A DNA stretch of 64,000 nucleotides. Origin: Agriotes lineatus. Taxonomy: Eukaryota > Arthropoda > Insecta > Coleoptera > Elateridae. Where the stretch lies: positions 37,578,466 to 37,642,465 of the forward strand of contig OW679197.1 in the NCBI GenBank assembly GCA_940337035.1. Reading direction: 5' to 3'. Shown here in pieces: positions 1 to 12,574 of the stretch (the stretch's first letter is position 1; each line of letters opens with the position of its first letter). Under the pieces are notes generated by a model. It saw nothing but the letters and a program-made list of their open reading frames with translations. It was not told the origin of the DNA and did no database searches. A program made the translations under genes and the position numbers.

Positions 1-27
1 CAATCAGCAGAATACCACAGACCAATT

Positions 28-127
28 NNNNNNNNNNNNNNNNNNNNNNNNNNNNNNNNNNNNNNNNNNNNNNNNNNNNNNNNNNNNNNNNNNNNNNNNN
101 NNNNNNNNNNNNNNNNNNNNNNNNNNN
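28..127. other. Assembly gap, 100 N
   Basis: Exactly 100 N, the conventional placeholder for a scaffold join of unknown length. The 27 bases to its left may therefore not be contiguous with the rest of the window. Confidence 0.98.
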
Positions 128-2850
128 TAAGTAGGTCAAGTTGTGAACAATCTAGGAAGGTACAAGAAGCCGGAAAAAATAATAATGTTGCAACGAGCAA
201 TTAAGAAGGCAGGCATAAAGACATACAATAGCAAGTCTGAGACGCAGATAAGACATGATAAAGCAAGAGAAAAGCAACCAGCAAGACAGGAAAAAAAACG
301 AGTGAAAAGCAGACAGTGGACATCGAAAGCATTTATGAAGGAAGTGAACTCTTTAAGATGATCAGTGCAATTACGCAAGTGAACAGAGCAAAGCAAATAA
401 TAAAACGTGTAGTGGCGCAAAAAGACAATTTGACAATTAAAAATGTGGACAATGTTTTAGATATAAGAAATTTGTAAATTCAATGATTTGTAAGTAAATT
501 TATTTCAAAATGTAATTGATTTAAACGTGGCTGATTTCCGTTGGTATAGTATTAGATTAGCATTTGTTTATAGCGCACTTCATTAGATAACAATTGAATA
601 AATGATAAGATTGACATGAAATTTTGTGCTCCTTTTGAGTACAAGTTTTTATATAATAAAATTAAGTATTTTGAGCTAAAAAGTGTTTCACTGTGTTAAG
701 CAAGTGGTATAGTTCATATGAGAAGGTTTGTGGCGATTTCCGCAAACAAATTATTTCACCAAGAACATCTCCGAGGAAACGTTCGCCACCCCCATCAAGA
801 TTACGAAGAAGGATTCCAGCCGAAAAGAGGGTCCAGAGCCAGGGCATTCTACTGCGACGCATCAGGCTGGAGTGCAGGCTGGACACCGACCAGCAGCACA
901 GACACCGGGGGTAACCGTTCCAGACGAAGATACGAGCTGGGGCCCCCTTTCCGAAGATTGAAGCAAACACGAAATCTTAAGGTACTGTCTAACCCTAAAC
1001 ATATTAGTGTGAGCATCCAGAAATTTGTGTGCTTGCGAGACAATACCGTACTGAACAAGATTCAAGCATCTTCAAGCCTCCAGCGAAAGTACTTTTCAAA
1101 TTATTAACCAGAGTCCAGTTGTGAGGTTAGGTGGAGATTAAACAATTGCAGAAATTCAATCGGCGTCTTTTCTGACGTCATAAGACAAATTAATTCCTGA
1201 AACAAAAGAGAATAATAACCGCCAAAGCACTACGATTTAAATAAATACCTCTTCAAATGTTCACAAATTTGATTTTTAAAGTCAACAACGCTTACTGCCA
1301 AATACGAACCATTTTGTGTAATTTTGACAGCAGCGCATACATTAGCGACTGCGTATTTGGAAATAATTCGGGCGCACAGTGGCGTACCAGTTTAGGTAAA
1401 AAGGTTACAAATTATTAGGAATTCACCCTTTGAATAGAGTTGATTGTTTTACCGAGATAGCGTTATGAGAATTAAATTGCAGGTAAATAAAATACGAAAA
1501 AGGGCATAATACTATTTATTTTGAGTCGAGTAAATAAAATTTCAATCCAGCTATTATTTTAAGCAGTTTAAGTCTTACATTAAATTTTAAAAACCATATC
1601 AATTAAATAGCAAATCAAAGTGGAGTTTTCAAAACAATCCATCTAATTTAAATGGCTCAGCAACGTGGGGCGAAAGCGAATTAATAATCAAATAAGGGGC
1701 CATCTCAATATAGATAGATGTCTTCCTCCGACAAATAGTTCTTGAGTTATACCGCCAACAGACAGACAGACAGACAAGCAGACGGATTTGAGAAAACCTG
1801 TTTTTCGTCATCTAAGGACCCTCAAACGTGAAGAACTGAAGAAATCTCAGAAGGTGATTTTTTCGTGAATAGCAAAAGCTTACAAAAATGTGCTTCAGCA
1901 ATGCAATGGGAATTGTAGGAAAACATTAGCAACAAGAAAGTCCTCGTTAGACGCTGTGGAAGCGGAACTATGAATATAATTTTCAATAACAAAAAGACCA
2001 ACATAGGACTACTATGCTTGCATTTCTCCATCATTATTGAAAATATATATTGATATGAGAATGATGGAAATCAAGATGTAAAGAAATATGAATACAAGAT
2101 GACGCTACAACTACCAGACGACCAGTTCATTATAGCGCAGGAGAAGGGGAACAGAATGCAAAGCTACGAGCCAGTGACGACTGACTGATTGATAAACAAT
2201 ACATATAACAATTGAGTTTTGTTCTTAAAGACAGCAATTCCAAAGAATACCGTGCTTTTCTAAGCCAATATTTATTCCTTTATCAAGGCAAAAAAACGAG
2301 GTTAGTAAGTCACAACTTGCGTAATGAACAAAGATCAAATCACATTGTGACTAATACACATACAGGTTATAAAGACCCCTTCCTTTTCTTCTGGAGGCAT
2401 TAGGTTTATTCGACCGGTTCTGACATACCTTGATGCGATCGTTTTTTATGCCTTTCTGAAATACAAACCTAAATTTAAAAAACCGCATAGAAGGTTAGAC
2501 AAGATTTCTGTGTTAGAATAGTTTGAAAATGGAATGTTTCCACTATATGGCGCGCAGAGAAAGATGAAGAGTTTAGCAGTTATTGAGCCCCCAACGTGGT
2601 GCCCAGTTAAGTGACTGGCGGTGGAAATTGTGTACTTGTGTTATTTTTTTCGTAAATATCGCCGTTTGGGGAAGCGTTACTGTGGCAATTTTAAGCAAAT
2701 TACGGCGATTTTCGGATATATTCAGCTCCCCCGAAACCCATGCTACGCATTTAGAATTCTGAATGCCGTTTTGTGGAATTTTATATCGACCTATGACCGG
2801 ATATGTATCTCGTTACGTCCTGTGCAGCAGCCGGGCCATCGAGGCTCTGT
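128..2850. other. No recognised gene; AT-rich with one GC-richer island
   Basis: A lysine/arginine-rich 72-codon frame lies at 143-361 and a 129-codon frame at 718-1107, but neither resembles a family I know. The stretch about 720-960 is clearly GC-richer than its surroundings, so it may be a fragment of a former coding or gag-like sequence. Nothing else in this interval supports a gene, apart from the repeat tail annotated near 1.75 kb. Confidence 0.4.
1640..1860 (+). repeat. Dispersed repeat with GACA microsatellite (copy 1 of 4)
   Basis: A short (GACA)n tract at about 1757-1777 is followed by a sequence ending in CTCAAACGTGAAGA. The same order (a GAGTTAT- or GAGATAT-like block, a CAGACAGAC or CA-rich tract, then AAAACGTGAAGATCT or a variant) recurs at about 46.97, 59.25 and 63.5 kb. 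This looks like the tail of one interspersed family, probably the non-coding 3' part of a transposon. The class is not determined. Confidence 0.5.
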
Positions 2851-2853
2851 ATA

Positions 2854-3033
2854 TTAATCTATCGTTTCGCAATCCTCCTGCATCTCGACAAAGCCGTAGA
2901 AAAAGTTTTCGTTTATCGAGTCCGAACTCACGTTAATTGTCTGTAGAAAATCCTCAGCCGCTTTCCATTCTTTATCGTACCTTCGACGAAGCTTTGGAGA
3001 AGCTTCTCGTATATCTCGTGTAGGTTCACGCAA
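2854..3033 (-). CDS. Unrecognised short reading frame, minus strand
   Basis: On the minus strand about 60 codons are open and end with TAA at 2856-2854. The translation is charged and looks compositionally protein-like: an Arg-rich start, then an acidic C-terminus with EMQEDCETID before the stop. There is no ATG in the open stretch; a TGA lies immediately upstream. It lies just downstream of the 126-codon minus-strand frame at 3472-3092, so the two could be pieces of one decayed gene, but the frames do not join directly. I do not recognise the family. Confidence 0.25.
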   Translation of the reverse strand: MREPTRDIREASPKLRRRYDKEWKAAEDFLQTINVSSDSINENFFYGFVEMQEDCETID

Positions 3034-3091
3034 CTTTCACAGTCAACATCCTGAAGAGCTGTTAATTTTGCTGCCATCTTCGAGCTTGCAA

Positions 3092-3472
3092 CTATCGCTC
3101 AACTTTGGCGCTCAGAAATTCAGTACGTCCGACTAAGACTTTATGATGACCTTGGTGTGACTTCTCTTGATGCTTGTATTTTGCTGCTGATAAGAACTGA
3201 ATTTTAGTTAAGCCGAATATAATATGCTTCTTATGTGTTTTAGAGATTAAGTTGCATGTTGTGGAATAAGCTTTGTAATACATCCCTGTTCGTAGTGCAG
3301 GACCGCTTTCAGCGCTCTGCACCACTGTTTCAATATTGAATCTCCCTGAAATGATTGACAGGCGAGCACATCTATTAGATTCACTAGCATGACCAGATAG
3401 AATTCTTAGGAACTGGTTACCCTTCTTTGTCGCAGTCACAGCTGCAAAGCTGGAGTTAAGCACCGTCCGCAT
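3092..3472 (-). CDS. Unrecognised 126-codon ORF, minus strand
   Basis: This is a complete ATG-to-stop frame of 126 codons and one of the longer frames outside recognised repeats. The product would be basic, with several Lys/His-rich stretches in its C-terminal half, and has no obvious signal peptide, membrane segment or catalytic motif. The nearby minus-strand frame at 3033-2854 also looks protein-like. In AT-rich DNA a frame of this length can occur by chance, so a pseudogene, an old transposon fragment or a chance ORF are all possible. No function is assigned. Confidence 0.25.
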   Translation of the reverse strand: MRTVLNSSFAAVTATKKGNQFLRILSGHASESNRCARLSIISGRFNIETVVQSAESGPALRTGMYYKAYSTTCNLISKTHKKHIIFGLTKIQFLSAAKYKHQEKSHQGHHKVLVGRTEFLSAKVER

Positions 3473-3479
3473 TTTTTAT

Positions 3480-5570
3480 CGATTGCCTAAGACATTTTCC
3501 ATGGTGCAACCTCCAATTCTATCACTGGAATTCAACCCTAAAATAACACACATTTACCCCCATATCTTCCAAGGTTCAATCATCTTGAATATTGAGAGAA
3601 CCCCCTTTTATTTAAGACTGAGATTCGCCCCCACGCCACTGAGCTAGTGGACAACTTTTCAAGTTGTTACATGTCGTAAACGAGGATTTAATACCTAACA
3701 GGAAATTAGAGTCATTAGAGTATTATTATTTCAAAACGCGTATGTATAAAAGTGTCATTTACGTCTTTATTGATATTGCGAATGAGAAATTTAATAAGAC
3801 TAATTGAGACTAGAGATCAAGATTTACAATAAGCTTTTTGATGTAGCCGTTTTGAATGTTCAGCGTACAATTTGCTCTTCAAGTTTTTGTTTCATAATAA
3901 ATATCCAGAGAATTTCGTATCAACACATTATCAAACAAAAATATAAGTGATATGGAGGCTGGGTATTTCTGCTACCTCTATAGAGTAAATCATATTCTTA
4001 AGATACAAACTCATCAAGGGTTGCCTATAAGTTTGTTGGATAATAGTACATTCCGTGGATCGTAAGTAGGCACAACATGTATGGCCAAGGACGCAGTATG
4101 GAAAGCCGAGACGAAGCCGAAATTTTCTAAAAATGAGGGGAATAAATGCACTTATGGAACGAGGTACGTATACTATCTTTTCAACTACCTGCACAAAATT
4201 TGCTTGTTATTGTATGTATATTTTAATCGTTTAAATTTAAAATTTAGTACGTAGGAATTACCAATATTTCAATCAATAAAGTTATTTCAAGTTTTGACTA
4301 CATATTAATTCCTACAAATTGGTATTCGTCAGAAAAGTTACTTATGTGTCCTAAAATGCGTAAGTTACTTAAGTGGCCTTTTACTTCTTAAAACTATAGC
4401 AATATAAAAAAAATTAAATCGTGGTAAGCTGCGTTTACTGTCATGTAATTTTGACGTTCGAGTCTTACGATGCAGGTATGTAGTTGAAAAAATCAGTTTT
4501 AAAGATATAATTTAATTTATTGAAGCAGCTAAATTTTTCTATCGCTGGTATGTGAACTGCTGAACATGATACGCTATTGTCGTCATTTCTTCTTTCATGT
4601 TCACGTAACAGTTGCCTTAATAACCTCGGCTTCTCTAATGGATTTCGATGATTTAAGTCAATGGCTTTATGCAAAGTAGATGGTTTTGTGTTAGCCATAA
4701 CGTGGCGTATAAATCAATGTGGTGGTTGCTATCGTATGCCATTCCAATTTCTTTATGTTTTTTGAGTTATGTGGATATCGAATTTTAGTAGCGAGTTAGT
4801 TTTTAATATTTATTCGTTGTTTTTACACGGTAAAATATACAGTTGTAAAGTATCAATCGTTGTTGCACTTGTTTACGTAGTTATACATATCGTGTAAAAA
4901 GGTTTTCGAATTTAAATATGATATGCGTTTATGTATTTTCAAAATAGAAAAACGCATTGAAATAATGTACAGAATAATTATTTGAAATCAGTGAACGTAG
5001 TATAATATTTTTCAGTTAGATGGCAAATGCAGTCTCAGCAATCTGAAATGTGTTCTGCATTCAAGTATGATGATTAATTAGCAGTCGTTGTATTTTCTAC
5101 AAAGGATAAAGAACAAGTTCTAGAAGGGATCAAATTCTTAACAAAAATGGCCGTTAAAAATTAATTATAATAAAAGTCAAAGGTATCTTTGTCAATGACG
5201 TATTGAGGCGGTATGCTATACCTATTGCAGTTGTGGCTTCTCTATTGTTATTAAATACATGTGATTTGATTTAAAAAAAACTTGAACAGAATTTGTACTT
5301 TATTAATCGCTACAGAAACAAAATATTATGAGAATTAAAACATTGATAGATTTATAAACTATAATTGATGGGTAATTTATAATTTAATAGGACTAAGAAG
5401 AGCAAATAGATTCCAAAAACGATATCGGCAAGGTGTTTAATACCAGAAAAGTGAAATAATCAAATGTGGGGTTAGCCTGGCAATATTTGACAATTCCAGA
5501 AAACACACAATTAATTTATAAGATCATAGTAGGTGCACTCACACATAATAGAATGTAGTAGGTTACTTAG
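3480..5570. other. AT-rich, no recognised gene
   Basis: Frames here are short (under 90 codons) and look random. I see no repeat structure or RNA gene. Confidence 0.4.
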
Positions 5571-5579
5571 CAACACAAA

Positions 5580-6060
5580 AAAGCTCGAGCAAGCGAAGCC
5601 AACAAGGGGAGTTGTGTGCTGGCTTCCGAGTTAGAATATTGTAATTATTCGTGTAATTAAACCCTTTTGAATTCCAACTGGTCGTATAGTTGTTATCTAG
5701 ACGTGGGCTATTTGGAAGTGTGCAGTAAGCCAGTAAGGAGTTGGAGAAGCGCAGCTACGATTTGGACCAGCAAAGGAAGTCTGAGAGCAGGTACGAGTAA
5801 TAGCAGCGACATTGGGGGCATTAGTGAAGGCAGGCAAGCAGTAAAGCGGGACACCAAAGCATTGCAGTTCAGGAAAATACCAGCATTTTGGATCAAAGCG
5901 GTTTCAGCGAACAGACGACGGTGCAGGGAGCAGTTTCCAGCATCTGAGGGCCACATTTAGCATTGGAGCAGATTGGCGCCCCTTTTAAAATTGGGATAGA
6001 GACAGCGTTGGATCGAAACGGCGCAGGCGTCTTTAGTTACCGATAAATAGGTTTGCTTAG
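5580..6060. other. GC-richer island with a PBS-like octamer, unrecognised
   Basis: This interval is more GC-rich than its neighbours and has a 97-codon plus frame (5667-5960), which I do not recognise. The sequence TTGGCGCCCC at about 5973-5982 contains the octamer TGGCGCCC, which starts the tRNA-Lys primer-binding site of many LTR retroelements. No LTR pair, gag or pol is visible nearby, so a retroelement leader is only a weak possibility. Confidence 0.2.
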
Positions 6061-7184
6061 TTACGGAGTTGCCTTTTCTTCATTGTTATTTACTGTGACG
6101 TAATTATCAACAGTTTGCTTTGATTAGAGTCAAATTGGACGGAAATTTCTGTGTCGTTTCGTGACCATTTATTTGAGGTTAGATTTGTTAAGAAGCATTC
6201 CCCATGCTAGTGCAGTTAACATACAATTGCGTAAGTTTTCAACTGTGTAGAGGCTCAACCCTGGGATGAGCGATTTTCGAACCGAATAGCTAGTCGGTGC
6301 AAAAAGGATTAATTATTATGATTATTAAAGGGCAGCATATCTGATACATTTTATATTCATTTAATAAGACCATTATTATTTAGCCATTATCAGTTAATTA
6401 ATTCAATAGACAGACATCTTTGGCCCTCGAGCACGAATTATCAGTATATTCTTTGGAAATCACGCAAGAAAAGTTGAGCCCTCGAGGACGCCAGACCGGG
6501 TGAGATTTTTCTGAAGTGAATTGTTTGTAATAACACACGCATGCCATACAATTTTGCCCAACGACTCAATAAATACAAAGAAAAGCATATTAATTGGGAG
6601 TAAGCTAAAGTAGAGAGATCAAAGAAATTTATAGTTAGAGTGGCTTGTGATTCGTGTTATATGTTTGGCAGTAGTGAAGTATATTGTTGGTGGCATTTCC
6701 AGTCTATGTCAAATTAGAAGTTAATAGGTTACGTTTTGTTTGCAATTTTAAATCGACGGGCGCGAAACCTCGAATTTGACAGAGACTGACGCTACCAACA
6801 GTGAATTATGGCCTATATAATTCAACTTAAATCGGTATCATTAAAGCGTTATAATAAGGAGGTGAATAAAATACCTAAATTAGACAACACGACTTTATAA
6901 TTATTGAAGTTTCCTTAATATTTTTGACATTTTATAAAATCGCATTAACTAAATTTCAACCTTTTGTTGTCCCTCTGTTTTCAAACACCTTCCATTTTAT
7001 TACAAATTTTCTAAACACTGTTCTTTAGACCTTTAAGGTGATTTTTTAATTAAGCTATCGATCTGACGCAAAAACCTTAGTGGCGGTCTTAACTCTCTTT
7101 TAATGTTACAGTGTATCTATGCAGCAAATACGTTTTTATTATACTACAAAAATCCACAAAAATAATTTGGAGAATTGGTAAATT

Positions 7185-7480
7185 AAAGGGGGCCTAAAGC
7201 AGACCCTTGGGGAACACCCTTAGTTACTGATCGGTGTGATAACTATTTTAACTGTACTTTGGCACACTCAGTTCCCTACCTGACAAAATAATCTTCAAAT
7301 AGCGGAACCGCCTTAACTGAGAGACCAATATTTTTTAAAATGTTGTGATGTATAGTTTCAAAAGCTTGGATGAAACCTAAGAGAACTAGCACAGACATTT
7401 TGTTTGATTGGCGACGGTCATGACGTCATTAGTAACATTTAGCGATGTGGTGGTGCAGTTGTAGAAATATCTAAAACCAA
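7185..7480 (-). pseudogene. CR1/Jockey-like LINE reverse transcriptase fragment
   Basis: On the minus strand the translation contains VTKGVPQGSALGP at about 7225-7187, the motif preceding the catalytic YxDD region in CR1, L2 and Jockey reverse transcriptases. Upstream in the same direction is a block like LLGFIQAFETIHH (7410-7365), a decayed form of the LLDFSKAFDTI palm motif carrying the first catalytic Asp. That Asp is replaced by Gly here and stops or frameshifts separate the pieces, so it is a dead fragment of about 100 codons. The YxDD box, endonuclease and 3' end are missing. Confidence 0.75.
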
Positions 7481-7519
7481 TATTCATTTGATTCAAATAT
7501 GACCTTTATAAAATTTTAC

Positions 7520-8740
7520 CATACTTTTGACAGGACAAGGAAAATATTAATTGGAGCAAAGCCAAATTTATGCGGAGTAGATATTTCCGTAGTTGGTGGT
7601 ATTTTTGTATTGCTTTTTTCCACTTGCAGGTATGAATTGCAATATTTCGTATCACCTAGCTTGGCTGGAGATTAATGCATTTGCAAGCCTCTTCAGTGCT
7701 GTCGGCTGTGTGTCTTCATCGGCGATTCTAAGCATTCCACATCTGTCTGATGGTCCTAATGTATCCGTTTGCTTTGGGCTGTACTTAAGGCCATGGTACC
7801 GCTGTCTGACCTAACCTCTTGAATAACACAAAGTCAGGTTTTTGTTTTATCATCCGCTGTACTCCAGCGATAAGTCTCGTTAGCCATAAGCGATTTCTTG
7901 AAACCATGTTAAATTTGTAATTTTAGTTGTGCATAGTGAACAACCTTTGCTGTCCGCAATTATTTTAACATATTAATTAATTTTGGATTTCACTTATTTT
8001 TTTCGCGTGCCGTTTAATTTTGAAATTCATTCCTCTTGTCGAATTGTTTGTTAAGTTAGTGTGCGGGAATAATTTTATGTTTATACCCATGGCGTTGAGC
8101 GAAAACATTTGTTTTATTTTGCCGTGCATTGCTTTTATGTATTATACATTACTTCGTTTTCCAAAGGCATTTGTGAGAAGCGTCGCGTTCGCAAATTAAG
8201 TTGAAGGATTTGCGGCGTACTTATTTTTACAATAACATTGTGGGTTGTTTTAAATTTATCGAACCTAGCATTACATGTGTATCATCCTTAATTTGAAACG
8301 TTAACGACGACCTCTAATTTTTGATTATTCCATTTAGCGCATTAAAACCTTGGTAGTTAAATTTTACTTCTGGTATCTTTTGTCATACGATCTATCCATC
8401 GTAAACGGGAAATGGAGTTTATATAGCTTGCTACTTAGTTTGAATTTGTCGTTGTCATTGATGGCACCTGAAGACTATGCTGTTTTTAAGTAGAGTCATT
8501 TTATCCCGGCCATATAATCACCCTACCCTAGGAAGTAAACCTTCCAAAAGTTATAGGACGGGACACCAATCCTGTAATTACGTTTAAAAAAAGCAGCAGT
8601 GCAATTATTAATTACCAAAGAAATGTTTCTGAATAATTTACTATCATACCGTCGACAGTGTAGGTAATTTGTCTCTCAGTATTGTGTTAAGTCTCACAGT
8701 AGAATTGGTTCTAATATTTAATTTTTGGTTTTAAGCAATG
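7520..8740. other. No recognised gene
   Basis: This is AT-rich sequence with only short random-looking frames. A 73-codon frame at 7593-7814 has no recognisable motif. Confidence 0.4.
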
Positions 8741-8749
8741 GTCGCTTAA

Positions 8750-9400
8750 CTTCGGTTATTATTTATCAGGGCACGAAAGCGTTAAATCCATGATAATGGA
8801 CGTCCTCGACGCGCCGACCGTGTTGATTATGCGAAAGATATGCTTGTCATAATGTTGAATTTGCGCGGCGCTGATTTTCAGTGCGAATAAAAGCTTTCAA
8901 ATAAATCGAGCACTCGGAAAAAAGAGCCGGGAATGTATCAATTTATCTTAACAAGCAAGTTGTGTATTCGGGAATTTGAAAAGTCTACACAGCGGAGGAG
9001 TAAATTATTCTTTTGGAAGCCATTTGGTGTGACATGCACGTGTGAAGTTAGCAGCTTCCTTCCGCAGATATCACGTACGTGGCGTTTCAGAACTTTTCGC
9101 TGTTTTCAAACTTCGTTTTATTCGTGATGCACAAACTGGGTGTTGGGAAACTTGTGAGTAATGCTGTTCGTAGTTCGGCAAAATGTTCTTTTGTTCGACA
9201 AACGGCGTGGGCTGTTACTGAATGGCGATTATTTTCGCTTTTTATGCAAACTGCCGGCCGGCGAACTTTTTGGAAATCAACAGCTGCCAGTTTAGTGTTG
9301 GAAATGGCTAATTAGCCATTTGCCACTTCGTGTTCTAGCTGGAGTGCTCAGTGGGGTCGCGAGCTCTGCAAGAAGAGGGTGCGGGATGAATAGTAATTAA
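8750..9400. other. Non-repetitive, balanced-composition stretch; possible regulatory DNA
   Basis: Base composition is less AT-biased than the flanks, and there are no repeats, transposase or RT motifs. Overlapping frames of 64-78 codons carry no recognisable domain. Such islands between transposon debris are where conserved intronic or intergenic regulatory elements would lie, but no specific site is claimed. Confidence 0.2.
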
Positions 9401-10590
9401 TAAACAAACTAGAAGATGTGGGAGGGCGACTTGTACGTTCCACAAGCATTAATTAAGTTCCCACGCTCGCTATTTTCAAAATACGTTTGCACCCTAAAAC
9501 CCTCTCTTTTAGTACATCATAAATAACCGAGAAATCTAATACAGATCCTAAATATTGCTGCCCTTGCTCTTTGCTTGTAATAAATAAAATTGAATTTAGA
9601 AAAATGGCTTTTAAACTAAACATACAATTTATGATATTAATACAATGTTATCATCGCATATTTTAAGAGATTTTGCAAATCAATTTTCTAGCTTATAGTG
9701 CGAAGTTCGTAATTCAAATACCTGATTTAACATACCCTTTCTATGTTGACCTTTTGATTACTACTCTAAAAGCTACTGATAGTTTTATTTTGTTTCAAAA
9801 ATCAAATTCTACCCTAATGCTTCGCACCGATAAGAAATGCCAATATTCAAAATTGGAATTGGAATTTTGTATTTCACTAAAATAGGTACCTGATGTCAAA
9901 AACATGTAGTAGTAGTTGCTATAAGTAGTGTAATTTGTTATATTTAGTAACGGTATTGCGCCGACATTGAGTATATAACGGACGAGGATAAATTTTGTGG
10001 CCGAGGCTGATTACGAAGACTAATAAATTATCCGAGTCAGTTATATGTAATATCGGCCCTATGAAGTTCAACAGTTTTCGTAATATCTACTAAAAGTCAG
10101 TAACTTTAAGATATATGATTTTAATATATGTATACAAATAAAATTTACTAGTAACCTGAGCCCCCCACGTAATTTGGTAGTGTAAGTACAACCGTTAAGA
10201 CGGCCGTGGCTGTTAAATTTTAACAGCCGTTCCTGTTATTGGTGACATTGATCTTAAGCAGACAGTACTGATATAGTAAAAAACATGTAGGTATTAAGAG
10301 CAAATATTTTTGGATGAATTCTTATGCGCATATTTACCTATTTTGAAAAGTGACGAAGATTATATTTAATGAACAGTATTAAAGTGCAGCTATAAACTTT
10401 AGTAAAAGATGGCAAATGAATTAGAGGATGTTTTGTAAATTATTAGTACGTTTGCACTCCTAAAACGTGTAGGTACCTCGCGTAGGCTGTAACTACGAAC
10501 GTTTATGGTTAATACGTATAGATGGCGACGTTTATAGGTTTCTGTGATAAATTTGGATATTGTATAATGTATCAGCCCATATAAATATTC
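9401..10590. other. AT-rich, no recognised gene
   Basis: Only short random-looking frames, and no repeat structure that I could see. Confidence 0.4.
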
Positions 10591-10596
10591 AAGGGT

Positions 10597-10807
10597 AATA
10601 CCACAAGCAGTGGATATATTTTTGACAAATATTTTGTCGTTCCATGTGAATTATTGCGTTTAAATTTCACGATACAAAATCACATTAAAAATGTCACGAG
10701 CCGAAGGCGAGTAACATTTAAATGTGATTTTGTTGAGTGAAATTTGCAATAATTTCTATGGAAATGGCAAAACATTTAAAAAAAATGTATTCACTTCGAG
10801 TGGTATT
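10597..10807. mobile_element. Fold-back (palindromic MITE-like) element
   Basis: The two halves are imperfect reverse complements over almost the whole 211 bp. It opens with AATACCAC and closes with GTGGTATT, and the inner arms contain ACAAAATCACATT and AATGTGATTTTGT around a short centre near 10701-10708. Arms are about 100 bp. There is no coding capacity. This is the structure of a fold-back non-autonomous DNA element; the superfamily and target duplication are not evident. Confidence 0.7.
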
Positions 10808-10809
10808 TG

Positions 10810-11700
10810 GGACGACTATTTAACAATATTAATACCAAAGATAATTATATGCTCTTTGGTTTTACGTAACCTAGCCATATCACTAAAGACAGAACATCGT
10901 TGCTAATAGTTTTTGAGTAGGTACATTGTTTTGTGAATATTTTGCATGGTGCCCAATATTCAGTGATATACTGTCCCTATTGGTTGAAAGAAGCTAATCT
11001 CTGCAATATGATTGGCTTCTATATTATAGCGTTGAATAGTCAGTATAATAGAATACAACTATTACGCTATGTACTGTATGCCACTTAAGTTAATTATAAT
11101 ATGTAAATGTAAATAGAATCAATTGTACTTCGAAAATTAGTTAAATTAAAATGGATAAATGTCTTGCTTATTTATTAAAAAACACAGGAATACTTAACTT
11201 ACCTCTCCTAAACTTTTAACCATTTCAGCTGCTATTTATAATGTGCATTGATACTGTAATTTATTAAATATATTAGTTAATATTACAATGCACGGAGAAA
11301 TAGTAAACACAAAAAAATATTAATATACATAAGTCGACTGCCTAACTGAAAATTACTAGTAAGAACCTAGTAAACATTCCGATACAAAAACTATGGTTTT
11401 ATTACGAGGATGTTTCATCTTCAGCTAAGACAAACAAGTTTTTGCAGTGGTTTAAAAGTCCTAATTTACTAAAGCTGTGTCAACTACAAACATAAAACCT
11501 TAAATGGAAAGCTTGTCTTGGGAGCATAACCTTAAAGCAGCATTTTAGGACTATCCTGCGAATGAAACATAATTATTCAGGGTGATTTGTCGAATTATTC
11601 GAAAATGCGATACCGTATTTGAAATAAATGTACATTTAATCACAAGTGTTCCATATGTATTTCTTGAAGCTGCGTAGAAGCATGGCTATTAGAAATTAGA
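10810..11700. other. AT-rich, no recognised gene
   Basis: No coding or repeat signal could be identified beyond short AT-rich frames. Confidence 0.4.
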
Positions 11701-12122
11701 GAATTTTAATATACAGTGATCGACAAAAAGTTGGCATTAAATGGGAAACATTTTTATTTAGTTTTTTGAAAAATAACTGACGATCAAATGTGGTTGAAAA
11801 AAATACAAATGGGCCACACAAAAATTGTTATGTGACTTCCGTTATTTGTCAAATTATACATTTTTTTGAAAATAATTGCGAAAATGCATTTATTAGCCAA
11901 GATAAAAGAAAAATTTACCAAAAAATATGTTTTAAATGTGATAATATATCTAAACAAAAAATTTTGCCTAAAAGTTTAAAAGAAATCCTGAATTTTTAGA
12001 ACATGTAAATTGAATAACGAAAAATCTTATTTAGGCAACTGTAAAATAACACTTAGAGGAGTTTTGTGAAAATAATTTATTATAGGGGTAGACTCGAGTT
12101 TTAAATAGATATTAATTATCGT

Positions 12123-12574
12123 AACAAACGACTTCCGAGATTGGACCGTGTCATTATTGAGGTCGAGGAAACTCAACGTTTCGCCCACTTTCGTAAGGAG
12201 CGTAATTAGGAGGAAAAGCAAAAGAGCACTGTAGTTACCTTAAGTTTAAGGTGTAAACCAGGCCAGAGGCGAAACACTTTTGCAAGGGAAGAGATAGAAG
12301 AGCACAGTAACTCAACGTGTAAACCACGCCAGACGAAACTCCTCTAACGATCGGAAGAAGAAAGCGAGAATGGGAGAAGCTTAGAAATTAGCGCTTTGCA
12401 TGTATGAGGAAAGGGAAAGTCCTCCTCCCGATTGAGATTATTAGGGCGTTTGTAAATCTCAATGGTCTCACGAAATATTTTCCAAACTTCGACATAAGTC
12501 GTTTTAACTCCTTTGCACTTTAGCGTTGTCGTGAGAACAAAATCGTCCCTTTTTTTCTTAAAATCAAACATCAC
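12123..12574 (-). pseudogene. Penelope-like element 3' end (post-GIY-YIG tail plus terminal region), minus strand
   Basis: Minus-strand translation of 12574-12344 includes EIYKRPNNLNREE, matching the conserved tail after the GIY-YIG endonuclease in PLEs. Downstream (12290-12123 on the minus strand) is the terminal sequence shared with copies at 17.4, 32.4 and 53.0-53.3 kb, with the order hairpin, GAAACGTTGAG, GACACGGTCCAATC. The GIY-YIG core and reverse transcriptase are missing. A second PLE piece in opposite orientation abuts it, and the pair is nested in a Tc1-like element. Confidence 0.7.

Noticed and set aside
718..1107. 129-codon ORF as a host exon
   Set aside because: It is GC-rich, but three overlapping frames of similar length exist on both strands and no domain is visible. 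It is kept only as an unexplained island.
5965..5985. tRNA-Lys primer-binding site of an LTR retroelement
   Set aside because: Only eight bases match, and no LTR, gag or pol is nearby.
12027..12221. 64-codon minus ORF as an independent small gene
   Set aside because: It is the translated terminal repeat of a Penelope-like element; the same pseudo-peptide appears at 32.4 and 53.1 kb.
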